This document shows, piece by piece, positions 24,455 to 33,741 of a stretch of DNA of 64,000 nt (positions are counted from its first letter, which is position 1; every line of letters starts with the position of its first letter). Origin of the DNA: Crossiella sp. S99.2 (lineage in GTDB: Bacteria > Actinomycetota > Actinomycetes > Mycobacteriales > Pseudonocardiaceae); contig NZ_JALMDK010000007.1 of the NCBI RefSeq assembly GCF_023094165.1, positions 375,099 to 439,098 on the forward strand. Reading direction: 5' to 3'. Made by a program: the position numbers and the translations under genes. The notes under the pieces are model-generated. The model did no database searches. It was not told where the DNA came from and saw nothing but the letters and a program-made list of their open reading frames with translations.

Positions 24455-27292
24455 ATGACGTTGCGGGAGCGCGGCCCCGAACTCCGGCAGATGCGCGAGG
24501 CAGTGCGCGAGGTGGCCTCCGGGCGCGGCGCGCTGCTGCACATCGGCGGCCCGGCAGGCGCCGGGCGGACCGCACTGGCCAGGGCACTGGTCGAGCTGGC
24601 CGCGGCCGAGGGCGCGCTGGTGCTGCGGGCCAGCGGTGCGGAGTCCGAACGGGACCTGCCCATCGGCGTGGTCCGGCAGCTGGTCACCCCGCTGGTCTAC
24701 GGCGGGATCGAGGCGCGGGACACCCCGCGCGGCATGCTGGCCGCGATCCTGGAAGGCGGCGGCCTGGACCAGACCAGCGAGTTCGGACCCGGTTCGCTCG
24801 GCTGTTTCGTGCACGGCCTGCACGCCACCCTCAAACGGCTCAGCGCCACCCAGACCGTGGTGGTCGTGATCGACGACCTGCACTGGGTGGACGAGGCCTC
24901 GCTGCGCGCGCTGGCCTTCCTGGCCTCCCGGCTGCACGGCGCCCGGCTGCTGATCGCGGTGACCACCCCGGACGCGGTGAGCGAACGCGCGCTGCTGATC
25001 CAGGAGATCCTGGACGTCACCGGTTACCGCCTGGAAGCGGCGGCCTTCACCCCCGGCACCACCGCGGACCTGGTGGCACAACGGTTCGGCCCGGACAACG
25101 ATCCGGCCTTCGCCGAGGTCTGCCACGAGGTCACCGGTGGTTCGCCCAAGGCGTTGCTGGCCCTGCTGGACCGGGCCGTGCACCAGCGGCTGCGCGGGCA
25201 GTTCACCGAGGTGCCCCGGGTGCGCGAACTGGCCGGGGCGTTGCGGCGGGAGCAGTTGCGGGCGTTGCTGCGCCGGGACCGGGTGGTCTCCGCCTTCGCC
25301 ACCGCCACCGTGATCCTGGCCGAACAGGCCACCGAGCTGCTGCTGGCCCGGCTCAGCGAACTGACCCCGGCCGAATGCCGCACCGCCAAAAGCGTGCTGC
25401 GCCGGGTCGGCGGCGCGCTGGACGAGATCGACGGCCGGGTGGTGCCCACCGCGGCGCTGACCAAGGTGGTCTCGGAGTTCATCGGCTCCGCGGAGAGTTC
25501 CCGGCTGCACCGCGCCGCGGCCGAGCACCTGGCCGAATGCGGGGCCGGACCGGAGGAGGTCGCCGCCCAGCTGGTGCAGGTCGACGGCATGCACGACCGG
25601 CGCGGCCTGGACCTGCTCAAGGCCGCCGCGGTCTCCGCGCGCAGACGCGGCGCCCCGGAGATCGCGGTGCGCTACTTCCGGCGCGCGCTGCTGGACTCCC
25701 CGCCCGAGGACGGCCGCCGGGCTGAACTGCTGGTCGAACTGGCCGCCACCGAACTCGACGCCTGGCCCGCCGCGGCCAAACAGCATCTGGTGCAGGCCGC
25801 CCGGCTGCTACCGGATCACCGCAGCCGGGCCGAGGCGCTGTCCTGGATGCCGCTGCGGGTCTCCGGCTACGACCCGCAGCTGGCCGCGCTGCTCAAGGAC
25901 GTCCGGGACAAGATCGGCCCGACCGACGGGCTCAGCGGGCACGACCTGGACATCGCGCTGCGGCTGGAAGCCCGCTGGCGGCAGGCAGGCATGCCCGACC
26001 GCACACTGGTGGCCACCGCGGGGGAACGGTTGCGCGAACTGGGTTTCGACGCCGGTCGCGCCTGCCCCGCCGAACAGGAACTGCGGGTGGTGCTGCTGGA
26101 GGCGGTCACGCTGACCGGGGAGGTGCCCAGCACCGAGGTGGCCAGGATGGCCCGCCAGATCGTGGCCAGGGTGCCCGCCAACTCGGTGCAGATCGGCTCC
26201 TTCATGCAGATCCTGCCCGCGGTGCTGCTGGCCGCCGACCAGGGCGATGCCGCCGCCTCCTGGCTGGACGCGGTGCTCGCGCACGCCCGCCAGCCCTCGC
26301 CTGCCGCCTTCCAGTCCCTGGTGCAGGCCCAGTGCAGCATGACCCTGCTCGGCCGCGGCCAGGTGGCCAGGGCCAAGGAAGCCGCGCTGCACGCGGTGGA
26401 CCTGGTCGGCGGGGACACCCAGGAGATGATCGTCTCCTCCGCGCTGGCGCTGGGCGCGGTGGCCATGGTGGCCCGCGATGTGGACCTGGCCCGGCGGGCG
26501 CTGGAGATCACCGGCTCCGAGACCGACCTGCGGATGTACGCGCTGCGCCGCACCATGCGCGCGCTGCTGGCCGAAGCCGCCGGGGACCACGAGGCCGCGC
26601 TGGCCCAGATCCTCGACGGCGGCAACCTCCTCGACCGGGCGGGCTGGCGCAACCAGGCCGTGCTGCCCTGGCAGTGCATGGCCGCCGCGCTGCACCACCG
26701 GGTCGGCCAGCAGGCCGAGGCCGTCGCGCTGGCCGAGGAACACCAGCGCCGGGCACTGGCCTGGGGATCGCCCAACGGAATTGCCCGCGGCAGCTACCTG
26801 CTCGGCATCATCACCCCCGGCGCCCGCGGTCTCGAACACCTCCGGCAGGCCGTGGAATTGTTCCGGCAGGCGGGCAACAAGACGGAATTGGCCTGGACGC
26901 TGAAGCGGCTGGGAAAGCGCCTTCAGAAAATCTCGCCCGCCGAGGGGGAGCGGGTGCTGGCGCAGGCCGGGCAGCTCGCCGAGCAGTTGATGGAGGGCCG
27001 CGGCGGGGCCGAGGAGGGCATGATGGCGAGTACCGGCCAGAGTGCCGTTTCCCTTGACAGCCCGTCGGTTCCGGCCCCGGCCACCCGGTTGACCCCCACC
27101 GAGGCCACCGTGGCCGAGCTGGCCGCGCGGGGTCTGGGCAACCACGAGATCGCCGGTCGGCTGGAGATCAGCAGGCGGGCCGTGGAGAAGCATTTGACCA
27201 GCTCATACCGCAAACTGGGCATCGAGCGCCGGGTCCAGCTGGCCGAGGCGCTGCGCCCGCCCGCCGCGGTTTCCGGCAGTCGATCAGTCTGA
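24455..27292 (+). CDS. LAL-family transcriptional regulator, second of pair
   Basis: 945 residues from ATG 24455, immediately after the preceding TGA. It has Walker A-like 'GGPAGAGRT' (again Arg for Lys) near residue 30, Walker B 'VVVVIDDLHWVDEAS', a long helical region, and a C-terminal LuxR HTH ('LTPTEATVAELAARGLGNHEIAGRLEISRRAVEKHLTSSYRKLGI'). Polyene clusters typically encode two or three LAL regulators plus a PAS-LuxR protein, which is the set seen here. Its targets are probably the PKS and sugar operons to the right. Confidence 0.9.
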   Translation: MTLRERGPELRQMREAVREVASGRGALLHIGGPAGAGRTALARALVELAAAEGALVLRASGAESERDLPIGVVRQLVTPLVYGGIEARDTPRGMLAAILEGGGLDQTSEFGPGSLGCFVHGLHATLKRLSATQTVVVVIDDLHWVDEASLRALAFLASRLHGARLLIAVTTPDAVSERALLIQEILDVTGYRLEAAAFTPGTTADLVAQRFGPDNDPAFAEVCHEVTGGSPKALLALLDRAVHQRLRGQFTEVPRVRELAGALRREQLRALLRRDRVVSAFATATVILAEQATELLLARLSELTPAECRTAKSVLRRVGGALDEIDGRVVPTAALTKVVSEFIGSAESSRLHRAAAEHLAECGAGPEEVAAQLVQVDGMHDRRGLDLLKAAAVSARRRGAPEIAVRYFRRALLDSPPEDGRRAELLVELAATELDAWPAAAKQHLVQAARLLPDHRSRAEALSWMPLRVSGYDPQLAALLKDVRDKIGPTDGLSGHDLDIALRLEARWRQAGMPDRTLVATAGERLRELGFDAGRACPAEQELRVVLLEAVTLTGEVPSTEVARMARQIVARVPANSVQIGSFMQILPAVLLAADQGDAAASWLDAVLAHARQPSPAAFQSLVQAQCSMTLLGRGQVARAKEAALHAVDLVGGDTQEMIVSSALALGAVAMVARDVDLARRALEITGSETDLRMYALRRTMRALLAEAAGDHEAALAQILDGGNLLDRAGWRNQAVLPWQCMAAALHHRVGQQAEAVALAEEHQRRALAWGSPNGIARGSYLLGIITPGARGLEHLRQAVELFRQAGNKTELAWTLKRLGKRLQKISPAEGERVLAQAGQLAEQLMEGRGGAEEGMMASTGQSAVSLDSPSVPAPATRLTPTEATVAELAARGLGNHEIAGRLEISRRAVEKHLTSSYRKLGIERRVQLAEALRPPAAVSGSRSV

Positions 27293-27598
27293 TCCGCACC
27301 GCCCTGCCGACCCACCGGCCGGGCGGATGCCTTGCGCGGCACGCAGTTCCTCCGGTCAGAACCACTACGCCAACACTGGTGAAGTCCCTACCTCGGTCCG
27401 GGTAACAACGCAGCTGATGCAGCCGCCAGCATCCGGTTGGGGCTGTGCTGTGAGCGCTCTCTGAGCTGCCGGAACGCCGCCCGGATGCTCATTGAGCGGT
27501 GTTGTGCCGGTGTGGGCCCGCCGTCCTAACCGGAATCACCGCCGATGCCATTTCAACTGAATGGTTTTCTTGATTTCGAGCGTGGTGGAGGCCCCCAC
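27293..27598. other. asnB promoter region
   Basis: 306 bp between the second LAL regulator and asnB, without a credible gene. It contains the PimM-like site at 27376-27391 and, 12 bases beyond it, TAACAA (27403-27408) as a possible -10. The same spacing to TACCAA occurs before the 2,3-dehydratase gene. Nothing else was recognised. Confidence 0.5.
27376..27391. promoter_or_regulatory. PimM-like operator candidate before asnB
   Basis: CTGGTGAAGTCCCTAC agrees at 13 of 16 positions with the PimM consensus CTVGGGAWWTCCCBAG (consensus recalled from literature). The 30 bp beginning GTCCCTAC closely resemble those at the 2,3-dehydratase promoter, supporting a shared regulatory element. Confidence 0.6.
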
Positions 27599-29446
27599 AT
27601 GTGCGGAATTACCGGTTGGCTCGCGTTCAACCGTGACCTGAATCAGGACCGGGCGGTCCTGGACGCGATGACCGACACGATGTGGTGTCGCGGACCCGAT
27701 GACGGTGGCGTGTGGGTGCGCGAGCACATCGCCCTCGGCCATCGCAGGCTGGCGATCATCGACCTGGCCGGCGGCGTGCAGCCGATGACCCTGGACACCC
27801 CCGAGGGCGAGATCGCGCTGACCTACAGCGGCGAGGTCTACAACTTCGCCGTGCTGCGCGAGGAGTTACGCGCGCTCGGCCACGAGTTCGGCACCACCAG
27901 CGACACCGAGGTGGTGCTGCGCGGCTACCTGGAGTGGGGCGCCGACTTCGCCGAGAAGCTGCACGGCATGTACGCCTTCGCGATCTGGGACGGCCGGGTG
28001 GACAAGCTGGTCCTGTTCCGCGACCGGCTGGGCATCAAGCCGCTGTACTTCTACCCGACCGAGGACGGGGTGCTCTTCGGCTCCGAGCCCAGGGCGATCC
28101 TGGCCCACCCCGAGGCCGAGGCGGTGCTCAACCTGGTGGGCCTGCGGGAGATGTTCGGCGCCTGCAAGACACCGGGGCACGGCGTGTGGACCGGCATGCA
28201 CGAGGTCCGGCCGGGCGGGCTGGTCGAGTTCGACCGGGACGGGCAGCGGGACCGGATCTACTGGCGGCTCACCCCGCGCGAGCACACCGCCGACCTCGAG
28301 ACCACCATCGCCGAGATCCACGACCTGATCAGCGAGATCACCAGGGACCAGCTGGTCGCCGACGTGCCGCGGTGCGTGCTGCTCTCCGGCGGCCTGGACT
28401 CCAGCTCGCTGACCGCGGTGGCCGCGCGTGAGCTGGCCGGGCAGGGCGAGCGGGCCCGCAGCTTCACCGTGGACTTCACCGGGCTGACCGAGAACTTCCA
28501 GGCCGACACCATGCGCGGCACCCCGGACGCGCCCTATGCCCAGGCGGTGGCCGAGCACGTCAACGCCGAGCACCAGGCCATCGTGCTGTCCCCGGACGCC
28601 ATGCTCGACCCGGAGACCCGCTCCTCGGTGGTGGCCGCCCGCGGTTTCCCGATCGGCATCGCCGATGTGGACGTCTCGCTGTACCTGCTGTTCAAGGCGA
28701 TCAAGGAACGCTCCACGGTCGCGCTCTCCGGTGAGGGCGCGGACGAGGTCTTCGCCGGCTACCCGTGGTTCCACGTGCCCGCCATCCGCGAGGCCGAGAT
28801 CTTCCCGTGGATGGTGCCGCTGGTGGAGATGCTGGAGGAGGCCGAGGTCGACGAGGTCCTCAACGACGATCTCTCCGCGGCGCTGGACATGGAGACCTAC
28901 ATCCAGGACCAGTACCAGGTCGCGGTCGCCGAGGTGGACCGGCTCGACGGCGAGTCCGACGAGGAGCACGCCACCCGGGTGCTCAAGTACCTGCACCTGA
29001 CCCGGTTCCTGCCGCTGCTGCTGGACCGCAAGGACCGGATCAGCATGGCGACCGGGCTGGAGGTGCGGGTGCCCTTCTGCGACCACCGGCTGGTCGAGTA
29101 CGTCTACAACGTGCCGTGGGAGATGATGACCTTCGACGGCCGGGAGAAGAGCCTGCTGCGCGCGGCCACCGGCCCGCTGCTGCCCGCCAGCGTGGCCGAG
29201 CGGGTCAAGAGCCCGTACCCGGCCACCCAGGACCCGCGCTACGCCGCGGAGTTGCAGCGGATGGCCAAGGAGTTCCTCGCCGCCGACAACCACCCGGTGT
29301 TCTCGATCATGAACCGGAAGTGGCTGGAGGAGACGGTGGCGCTGGATCCGGTGGGCATGCCGGAGGTGGTGCGGGAGAACCTCGACCGCGCCATCGACGT
29401 CGCCACCTGGCTGGACATCTACCGGCCGCGGCTTGATCTGAGCTGA
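27599..29446 (+). CDS. asnB: AsnB-type glutamine-dependent amidotransferase (asparagine synthetase family)
   Basis: 615 residues from ATG 27599, chosen because TGC directly follows, giving the essential N-terminal nucleophile Cys2 ('MCGITGW'), with GGTGGAGG upstream. Residues 2-210 are a class II glutaminase domain ('RGPDDGG', 'GHRRLAIIDL', 'SGEVYNF'). Residues about 235-600 are the synthetase domain with PP-loop 'SGGLDSS' (263-269), 'SGEGADEVFAGYP' and 'EVRVPFCDHRLVEY'. The family makes amides from carboxylates using ATP and glutamine. Inside a PKS cluster it may amidate an intermediate or the macrolactone carboxyl, or provide an amide starter as OxyD does. Simple asparagine synthesis cannot be excluded. 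Confidence 0.9.
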   Translation: MCGITGWLAFNRDLNQDRAVLDAMTDTMWCRGPDDGGVWVREHIALGHRRLAIIDLAGGVQPMTLDTPEGEIALTYSGEVYNFAVLREELRALGHEFGTTSDTEVVLRGYLEWGADFAEKLHGMYAFAIWDGRVDKLVLFRDRLGIKPLYFYPTEDGVLFGSEPRAILAHPEAEAVLNLVGLREMFGACKTPGHGVWTGMHEVRPGGLVEFDRDGQRDRIYWRLTPREHTADLETTIAEIHDLISEITRDQLVADVPRCVLLSGGLDSSSLTAVAARELAGQGERARSFTVDFTGLTENFQADTMRGTPDAPYAQAVAEHVNAEHQAIVLSPDAMLDPETRSSVVAARGFPIGIADVDVSLYLLFKAIKERSTVALSGEGADEVFAGYPWFHVPAIREAEIFPWMVPLVEMLEEAEVDEVLNDDLSAALDMETYIQDQYQVAVAEVDRLDGESDEEHATRVLKYLHLTRFLPLLLDRKDRISMATGLEVRVPFCDHRLVEYVYNVPWEMMTFDGREKSLLRAATGPLLPASVAERVKSPYPATQDPRYAAELQRMAKEFLAADNHPVFSIMNRKWLEETVALDPVGMPEVVRENLDRAIDVATWLDIYRPRLDLS

Positions 29447-29469
29447 TCACCGGGCTCGTGCGGGGAACT

Positions 29470-29485
29470 CTGGGGAAGTCCCTAC
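29470..29485. promoter_or_regulatory. PimM-like operator candidate before the 2,3-dehydratase gene
   Basis: CTGGGGAAGTCCCTAC agrees with the PimM consensus at 14 of 16 positions; the left half-site is perfect. A TACCAA hexamer lies 12 bases beyond it, the same distance as in the asnB promoter. The site is 24 bp after the asnB stop codon, so asnB and the next gene appear to have separate promoters. Confidence 0.65.
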
Positions 29486-29540
29486 ACCCGCACGTGTACC
29501 AACGGCAGTAGGGAAGCAGCCGATGGCGCGAGGAGCCGTT

Positions 29541-30980
29541 ATGAGCAGTGGAACCGGGACCCCGGCACTCCGCAAGCCAGACCAGATCCTGCGCCATCGG
29601 CTGGCGCGCTCGGCCGGTGAGGTGGCGGGCACCGCCTCCTCCCCGGCCGATGTGCGTGACTGGGTGTTCGAGCGTGGACTGGTGCAGACCCACGAGGCCG
29701 AACTGATCGCCTTCGACGAGCTGGACCGCTGGGCCTTCAACCCCGACACCGGCGACCTGGGGCACGACACCGGCCGGTTCTTCAGCGTGTGCGGGCTGAA
29801 GGTGGAGACCAATTCCGGCCCGATCCCGACCTGGACCCAGCCGATCATCAACCAGCCCGAGATCGGCATCCTGGGCATCCTGGTCAAGGAGATCGACGGG
29901 GTGCTGCACTGCCTGATGCAGGCCAAGGCCGAGCCGGGCAACGTCAACGGCGTGCAGCTGTCCCCGACCGTGCAGGCCACCAGAAGCAACTACACCAAGG
30001 CACACGGCGGCGCGTCGGTGCCGTACCTGGACTACTTCCGCGACTTCGCCCGGCACCGCGTGCTGGCCGATGTGCTGCAGTCTGAGCAGGGATCGTGGTT
30101 CTACCGCAAGCGGAACCGGAACATGATCGTGGAGGTGGACGAGGACGTCGAGGTGCTCGACGACTTCGCCTGGGTCACCCTGGGCCAGCTCAACCAGCTG
30201 CTCGCGGTGGACGACTTCGTGAACATGGACGCGCGGACTGTGTTGTCCTGCATGCCTTCCGGCTTCGAGGGCGGCAACGACACGGTCGGCGACGGACTGG
30301 CCGAGGCGATCGCTCGCTCCTGCGATCCTTATGCGGGCAGCATGTTCTCGCCCGCGGAGGTGCTGAGCTGGATCACCTCGCGGCATTCCGACACCCAGTT
30401 GAGCACTGAGCTGGTCCCGTTGCGTTCGGTGGAGCACTGGCGGCGGACGAGTCACGAGATCCAGCATGAGAGCGGCGCGTACTTCAGCGTGGTGGCGGTG
30501 CGGGTCAAGACGAACAGCCGCGAGGTGTCCGGGTGGACGCAGCCGCTGATCCAGCCGCATGGGCTGGGGATGGTGGCGCTGCTGGTGAAGAACGTGGACG
30601 GGGTGTTGCACGCGCTGGTGAACGCGCGGGTCGAACCCGGGTACCTGGATGTGGTGGAGCTGGCGTCCACCGTGCAGTGCAGCCCGGACACGTACACGAA
30701 ACTAGGGATGGAACACGCGCAGCCGCCGTTCCTGGACTATGTGCTGAAGGCGGATCCGCGGCGGGTGCTCTTCGACACGGTGCTGTCGGAGGAGGGCGGG
30801 CGGTTCTACCACGCGCGCAACCGGTACGTGATCGTGGAGGTGCCGCCGGACTTCGGCGGCGAGGAGCTGCCGGACTACCGCTGGCTGACCCTGCACCAGA
30901 TCAACGGCCTGCTCCAGCACAGCCGCTACGTCAACGTCGAGGCCCGCAGCCTCTTCGCCTGCCTCCGCGGCCTCCGCTAA
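29541..30980 (+). CDS. NDP-hexose 2,3-dehydratase
   Basis: 479 residues from ATG 29541, with GAGGAG six bases upstream; ATG 29523 is an alternative. It shows the family's internal duplication: 'GRFFSVCGLKVETNSG...WTQPIINQPEIGILGILVKEIDGVLHCLMQAKAEPG' in the N-half and 'GAYFSVVAVRVKTNSREVSGWTQPLIQPHGLGMVALLVKNVDGVLHALVNARVEPG' in the C-half. EvaA, TylX3 and EryBVI homologs eliminate water from NDP-4-keto-6-deoxyhexose, the first step to 2-deoxysugars. With the aldo-keto reductase downstream it should give an NDP-4-keto-2,6-dideoxyhexose. Mycosamine does not need this step, so a second sugar is implied. Confidence 0.92.
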   Translation: MSSGTGTPALRKPDQILRHRLARSAGEVAGTASSPADVRDWVFERGLVQTHEAELIAFDELDRWAFNPDTGDLGHDTGRFFSVCGLKVETNSGPIPTWTQPIINQPEIGILGILVKEIDGVLHCLMQAKAEPGNVNGVQLSPTVQATRSNYTKAHGGASVPYLDYFRDFARHRVLADVLQSEQGSWFYRKRNRNMIVEVDEDVEVLDDFAWVTLGQLNQLLAVDDFVNMDARTVLSCMPSGFEGGNDTVGDGLAEAIARSCDPYAGSMFSPAEVLSWITSRHSDTQLSTELVPLRSVEHWRRTSHEIQHESGAYFSVVAVRVKTNSREVSGWTQPLIQPHGLGMVALLVKNVDGVLHALVNARVEPGYLDVVELASTVQCSPDTYTKLGMEHAQPPFLDYVLKADPRRVLFDTVLSEEGGRFYHARNRYVIVEVPPDFGGEELPDYRWLTLHQINGLLQHSRYVNVEARSLFACLRGLR

Positions 30981-30991
30981 CCCCACCCGCC

Positions 30992-31212
30992 GAGTTGGCC
31001 GAAGTGGACGTCGTGTTGGCCGAAGTGGACGGCGAGTTGGCCCAAGTGGGACGCCAACTTGGGCCAAGTGGGCGTGCGAGTTTGCCCAACTCGGCGGGGC
31101 GGACGAGTTTGCCCAACCGGGCGTACGAGTTGGGCCAACGGGGCGTACGAGTTGGGCCAACTCGGCGTACAAGAACGGCCAACACGCCGTACGAGAACGG
31201 CCGACACGGCGG
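30992..31212. repeat. Array R2 of ~22-bp GGCC-core degenerate repeats (10 units)
   Basis: About ten tandem units of 21-27 bp, such as GAGTTGGCCGAAGTGGACG and GAGTTGGGCCAACTCGGC, fill the gap between the 2,3-dehydratase and the first glycosyltransferase genes. It is the longest of four such arrays. Units share TTGG(C/G)C(C/A)AA cores and GTAC or GGAC junctions. It ends 17 bp before a PimM-like site. Confidence 0.8.
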
Positions 31213-31228
31213 ATGAGGGTGGGGAAGA

Positions 31229-31244
31229 CTCGGGAAAACCCGGG
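31229..31244. promoter_or_regulatory. PimM-like operator candidate before the first glycosyltransferase gene
   Basis: CTCGGGAAAACCCGGG matches the PimM consensus at 14 of 16 positions, with a perfect left half-site. It lies 51 bp upstream of the glycosyltransferase start, suitable for activation of the sugar operon. Confidence 0.6.
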
Positions 31245-31294
31245 GGTGGGTGTGTGAGAAAGGTAGTTGTGTTGTCTTCCGGAAGGTGCTGGGG

Positions 31295-32707
31295 ATGAGT
31301 GTGGGCGACCGGCGGCCGATCCTGTTTGTGAGCAGGCCGGAGAGTGGGCTGCTCAATCCGATGCTGGTGCTCGCCGGTGAGCTGGTCGACCGGGGGGTGC
31401 CGGAGGTCTGGTACGCCACGGACGAGTCGCGGCGGGCGCAGATCGAGGAGCGGGGGCTGAAGTTCGTCTCGCTCGGGGCGGGGCCGCCGGAGCTGTCGCT
31501 GTCCACAATGGACGATGCGGCGTACGCGCGGTTCGCCAGCCGGTCGAAGTTCGTCTCGCACCGGGAATCGTTGCAGATGGTCATGCAGCCGAAGTTGATG
31601 GCTGAGGAGTATCGGCGGCTCACCGCTGCGGTGGATGAGCTGAAGCCCGCGTTGATGGTGATCGAGAGTGCGAGTGGGTTCGCGCATGCTCTTGCCATCG
31701 CGCGCAAGATCCCGTTTGTGGCCACGTTGCCGTTCCTGCCCAGTCACTCCTACGCCTCGTGGGTGCCGTTGATGGCGAAGTCGCACCTGCCGAAGCACTT
31801 CCCGCGGCCCAACACCGGGTTGCCGTTCCCGATGAACCCGGTGCAGAAGCTGAAGAACATGCTGTTTGGGTTGCGGACGTTGGCGATGTACATGGGCAAG
31901 AAGATGCGGCCGCATCTGACGGAGTACGTGAAGCTTCAGCAGGAGGCGGGGATCCGGCGGGAGGACACCCGGGCGGATGGGCAGGTCACCGAGTCGAAGT
32001 TCGTGATGGCGTTCTCCGTCGCTGAGGTGGACTTTCCGTTCCCGCGGCCGGCGGGATTGCGGTTGACGGGGGCGATGGTGCCGCCGTTGCCGGAGGCGCC
32101 GGGGGCGAATCCGGTGAGCGAGTGGCTGGACGCGCACGAGTCGGTGGTCTACATCGGACTGGGCACCTTGCAGCGGCTCAATCGGGCTGAGGTGGCCGGG
32201 ATCGTGGAGGTCGCTCGGAAGCTCAATGGGCGGCACCATGTGTTGTGGAACTTGCCCAAGGAGCGGCATGAGTTGTTGCCGCCGGCGGCTGAGTTGCCGC
32301 CGAACCTGCGGGTGGAGTCTTGGTTGCCGTCGCAGTTTGATGTGCTGGCGCACCCGAGTGTCAAGGTGTTCTTCACGCACGCCGGCAGCAATGGGTTCCA
32401 CGAGAGCCTCTACTTCGGCAAGCCGATGGTGACGCGGCCGATGTTCGCCGACTGTCACGATATCGCCCGGCGCGGTGAGTCCTTCGGGCTGAGCCTGACG
32501 GTCAACCGGCCGCACCTGATCGAACCCGAGGACATCGCCGCCAAACTGACCAGGGTGCTCACCGAGCCCTCCTTCCGGCAGGCCGCGGAACGCATTGCCG
32601 CGATCCAGCAGGCCGCGGGTGGCCGGGAACGCGGCGCGGACCTGATCATGGAACTGGTCAACGGCGAACTGGCACCGGCGCCGCAGGCCCTGCGGTCCCC
32701 CCACTGA
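31295..32707 (+). CDS. Glycosyltransferase, mycosaminyltransferase-like (NysDI/AmphDI/PimK type)
   Basis: 470 residues from ATG 31295; GTG 31250 would add 15 unconserved residues. It is a GT-B family 1 enzyme: N-terminal 'RRPILFVSRPESGLLNPMLVLAGELVDRGVPEVWYATDE' and C-terminal donor site 'VFFTHAGSNGFHESLYFGKPMVTRPMFADCHDIARR'. The N-terminal text is of the kind remembered for polyene mycosaminyltransferases and differs from EryCIII-type enzymes. It probably moves mycosamine from GDP-mycosamine to the macrolactone. The next gene starts 23 bp downstream, so it heads an operon with the aldo-keto reductase, second glycosyltransferase and methyltransferase. Confidence 0.88.
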   Translation: MSVGDRRPILFVSRPESGLLNPMLVLAGELVDRGVPEVWYATDESRRAQIEERGLKFVSLGAGPPELSLSTMDDAAYARFASRSKFVSHRESLQMVMQPKLMAEEYRRLTAAVDELKPALMVIESASGFAHALAIARKIPFVATLPFLPSHSYASWVPLMAKSHLPKHFPRPNTGLPFPMNPVQKLKNMLFGLRTLAMYMGKKMRPHLTEYVKLQQEAGIRREDTRADGQVTESKFVMAFSVAEVDFPFPRPAGLRLTGAMVPPLPEAPGANPVSEWLDAHESVVYIGLGTLQRLNRAEVAGIVEVARKLNGRHHVLWNLPKERHELLPPAAELPPNLRVESWLPSQFDVLAHPSVKVFFTHAGSNGFHESLYFGKPMVTRPMFADCHDIARRGESFGLSLTVNRPHLIEPEDIAAKLTRVLTEPSFRQAAERIAAIQQAAGGRERGADLIMELVNGELAPAPQALRSPH

Positions 32708-32730
32708 TCGCCCGGCCGAGGAGACCAGCG

Positions 32731-33717
32731 ATGGAGTACACCACCCTGGGGCGGACCGCGTTGCGGGTCAGCCCGATCTGCTTCGGCACGCTGAATCTCG
32801 GCGTGCGCACCACCGAGCAGGAGGCGGTGGACCTGCTGGACCTGGCGCTGGAGCGCGGGGTCAACTTCCTCGACACCGCCAACCTCTACGGCTGGCAGAA
32901 ACACAAGGGCTACACCGAGGAACTGCTCGGCGACTACTTCGCCCTCGGCGGGCTGCGCCGGGAGAAGGTGGTGCTCTCCACCAAGGTCGGCAACCCGATG
33001 ACCGACCTGCCCAACGATTCCGGGCTGTCCGCGCGCAACATCATCGCCTCCTGCGAAGCCTCGCTCAAGCGGCTGCGCACCGATTGGATCGACGTGCTGT
33101 TCATGCACCACATCGACCGGTCCGCGCCCTGGGAGGAGGTGTGGCAGGCAATGGAACACCTGGTGGGGCAAGGGAAAATCCGCTACGTCGGCTCCTCCAA
33201 CTTCGCCGGCTGGCACCTGGTGGAGGCCCAGGCCAGTGCCAGGGAACGGAATTTCCTCGGCCTGGTCGCGGAAAGCTGCGTGTACAACCTGGTCACCAGG
33301 GCGGTGGAACTGGAGCTGATCCCGGCCGCGCAGAAGTACGGGCTGGCCGTGCTGCCCTGGTCGCCACTGCACGGCGGGCTGCTCTCCGGCGCGCTGCGCA
33401 AGCTGGCCGAGGGCTCGGCGGTCAAGACCGCGCAGGGCCGGGCACAGGTGGCCATGCCCAAGCACGGCGACGCGATCGCCAGCTACGAGAAGCTGTGCGA
33501 GAGCCACGGACTGGACCCGGCCGAGGTCGGCATGGCCTGGGTGATGAACCAGCCGGGGGTGACCGCCCCGGTGATCGGACCGCGCACCGCCGAGCAGTTG
33601 ATCGGCGCGCTCAACGCGATGGAGCTGGAACTCCCGGCGCCGTTGCTGGAAGAGCTGGAACTGATCTTCCCGCCCGTCGGCAACGGCGGACCCGGGCCCG
33701 AAGCCTGGGCCTGGTAA
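32731..33717 (+). CDS. Aldo-keto reductase, NDP-sugar 2,3-enoyl/3-keto reductase type
   Basis: 328 residues from ATG 32731, with GAGGAGA upstream. Conserved AKR features: 'GTLNLG', catalytic 'DTANLYG' Asp/Tyr, 'LSTKVG' Lys, 'DVLFMHHID' His, and 'YVGSSNFAGWHL'. In deoxysugar pathways such enzymes (EryBII, TylCII, AveBVIII types) reduce the unstable 2,3-dehydratase product with NADPH. Its position two genes after the 2,3-dehydratase supports that role. The stereochemistry at C3 cannot be read from sequence. Confidence 0.85.
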   Translation: MEYTTLGRTALRVSPICFGTLNLGVRTTEQEAVDLLDLALERGVNFLDTANLYGWQKHKGYTEELLGDYFALGGLRREKVVLSTKVGNPMTDLPNDSGLSARNIIASCEASLKRLRTDWIDVLFMHHIDRSAPWEEVWQAMEHLVGQGKIRYVGSSNFAGWHLVEAQASARERNFLGLVAESCVYNLVTRAVELELIPAAQKYGLAVLPWSPLHGGLLSGALRKLAEGSAVKTAQGRAQVAMPKHGDAIASYEKLCESHGLDPAEVGMAWVMNQPGVTAPVIGPRTAEQLIGALNAMELELPAPLLEELELIFPPVGNGGPGPEAWAW

Positions 33718-33741
33718 GTCTACTTAGGACGGAGTTCGGCT

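Noticed and set aside
22655..25786. Thousand-codon open frame antisense to the LAL regulators
   Set aside because: Low-complexity translation without recognisable domains; the sense strand encodes clear LAL proteins.
30992..31212. Tandem 22-bp repeats considered as a CRISPR array
   Set aside because: Units are contiguous and degenerate with no unique spacers of constant length, related arrays occur in other gaps, and no cas genes are present.
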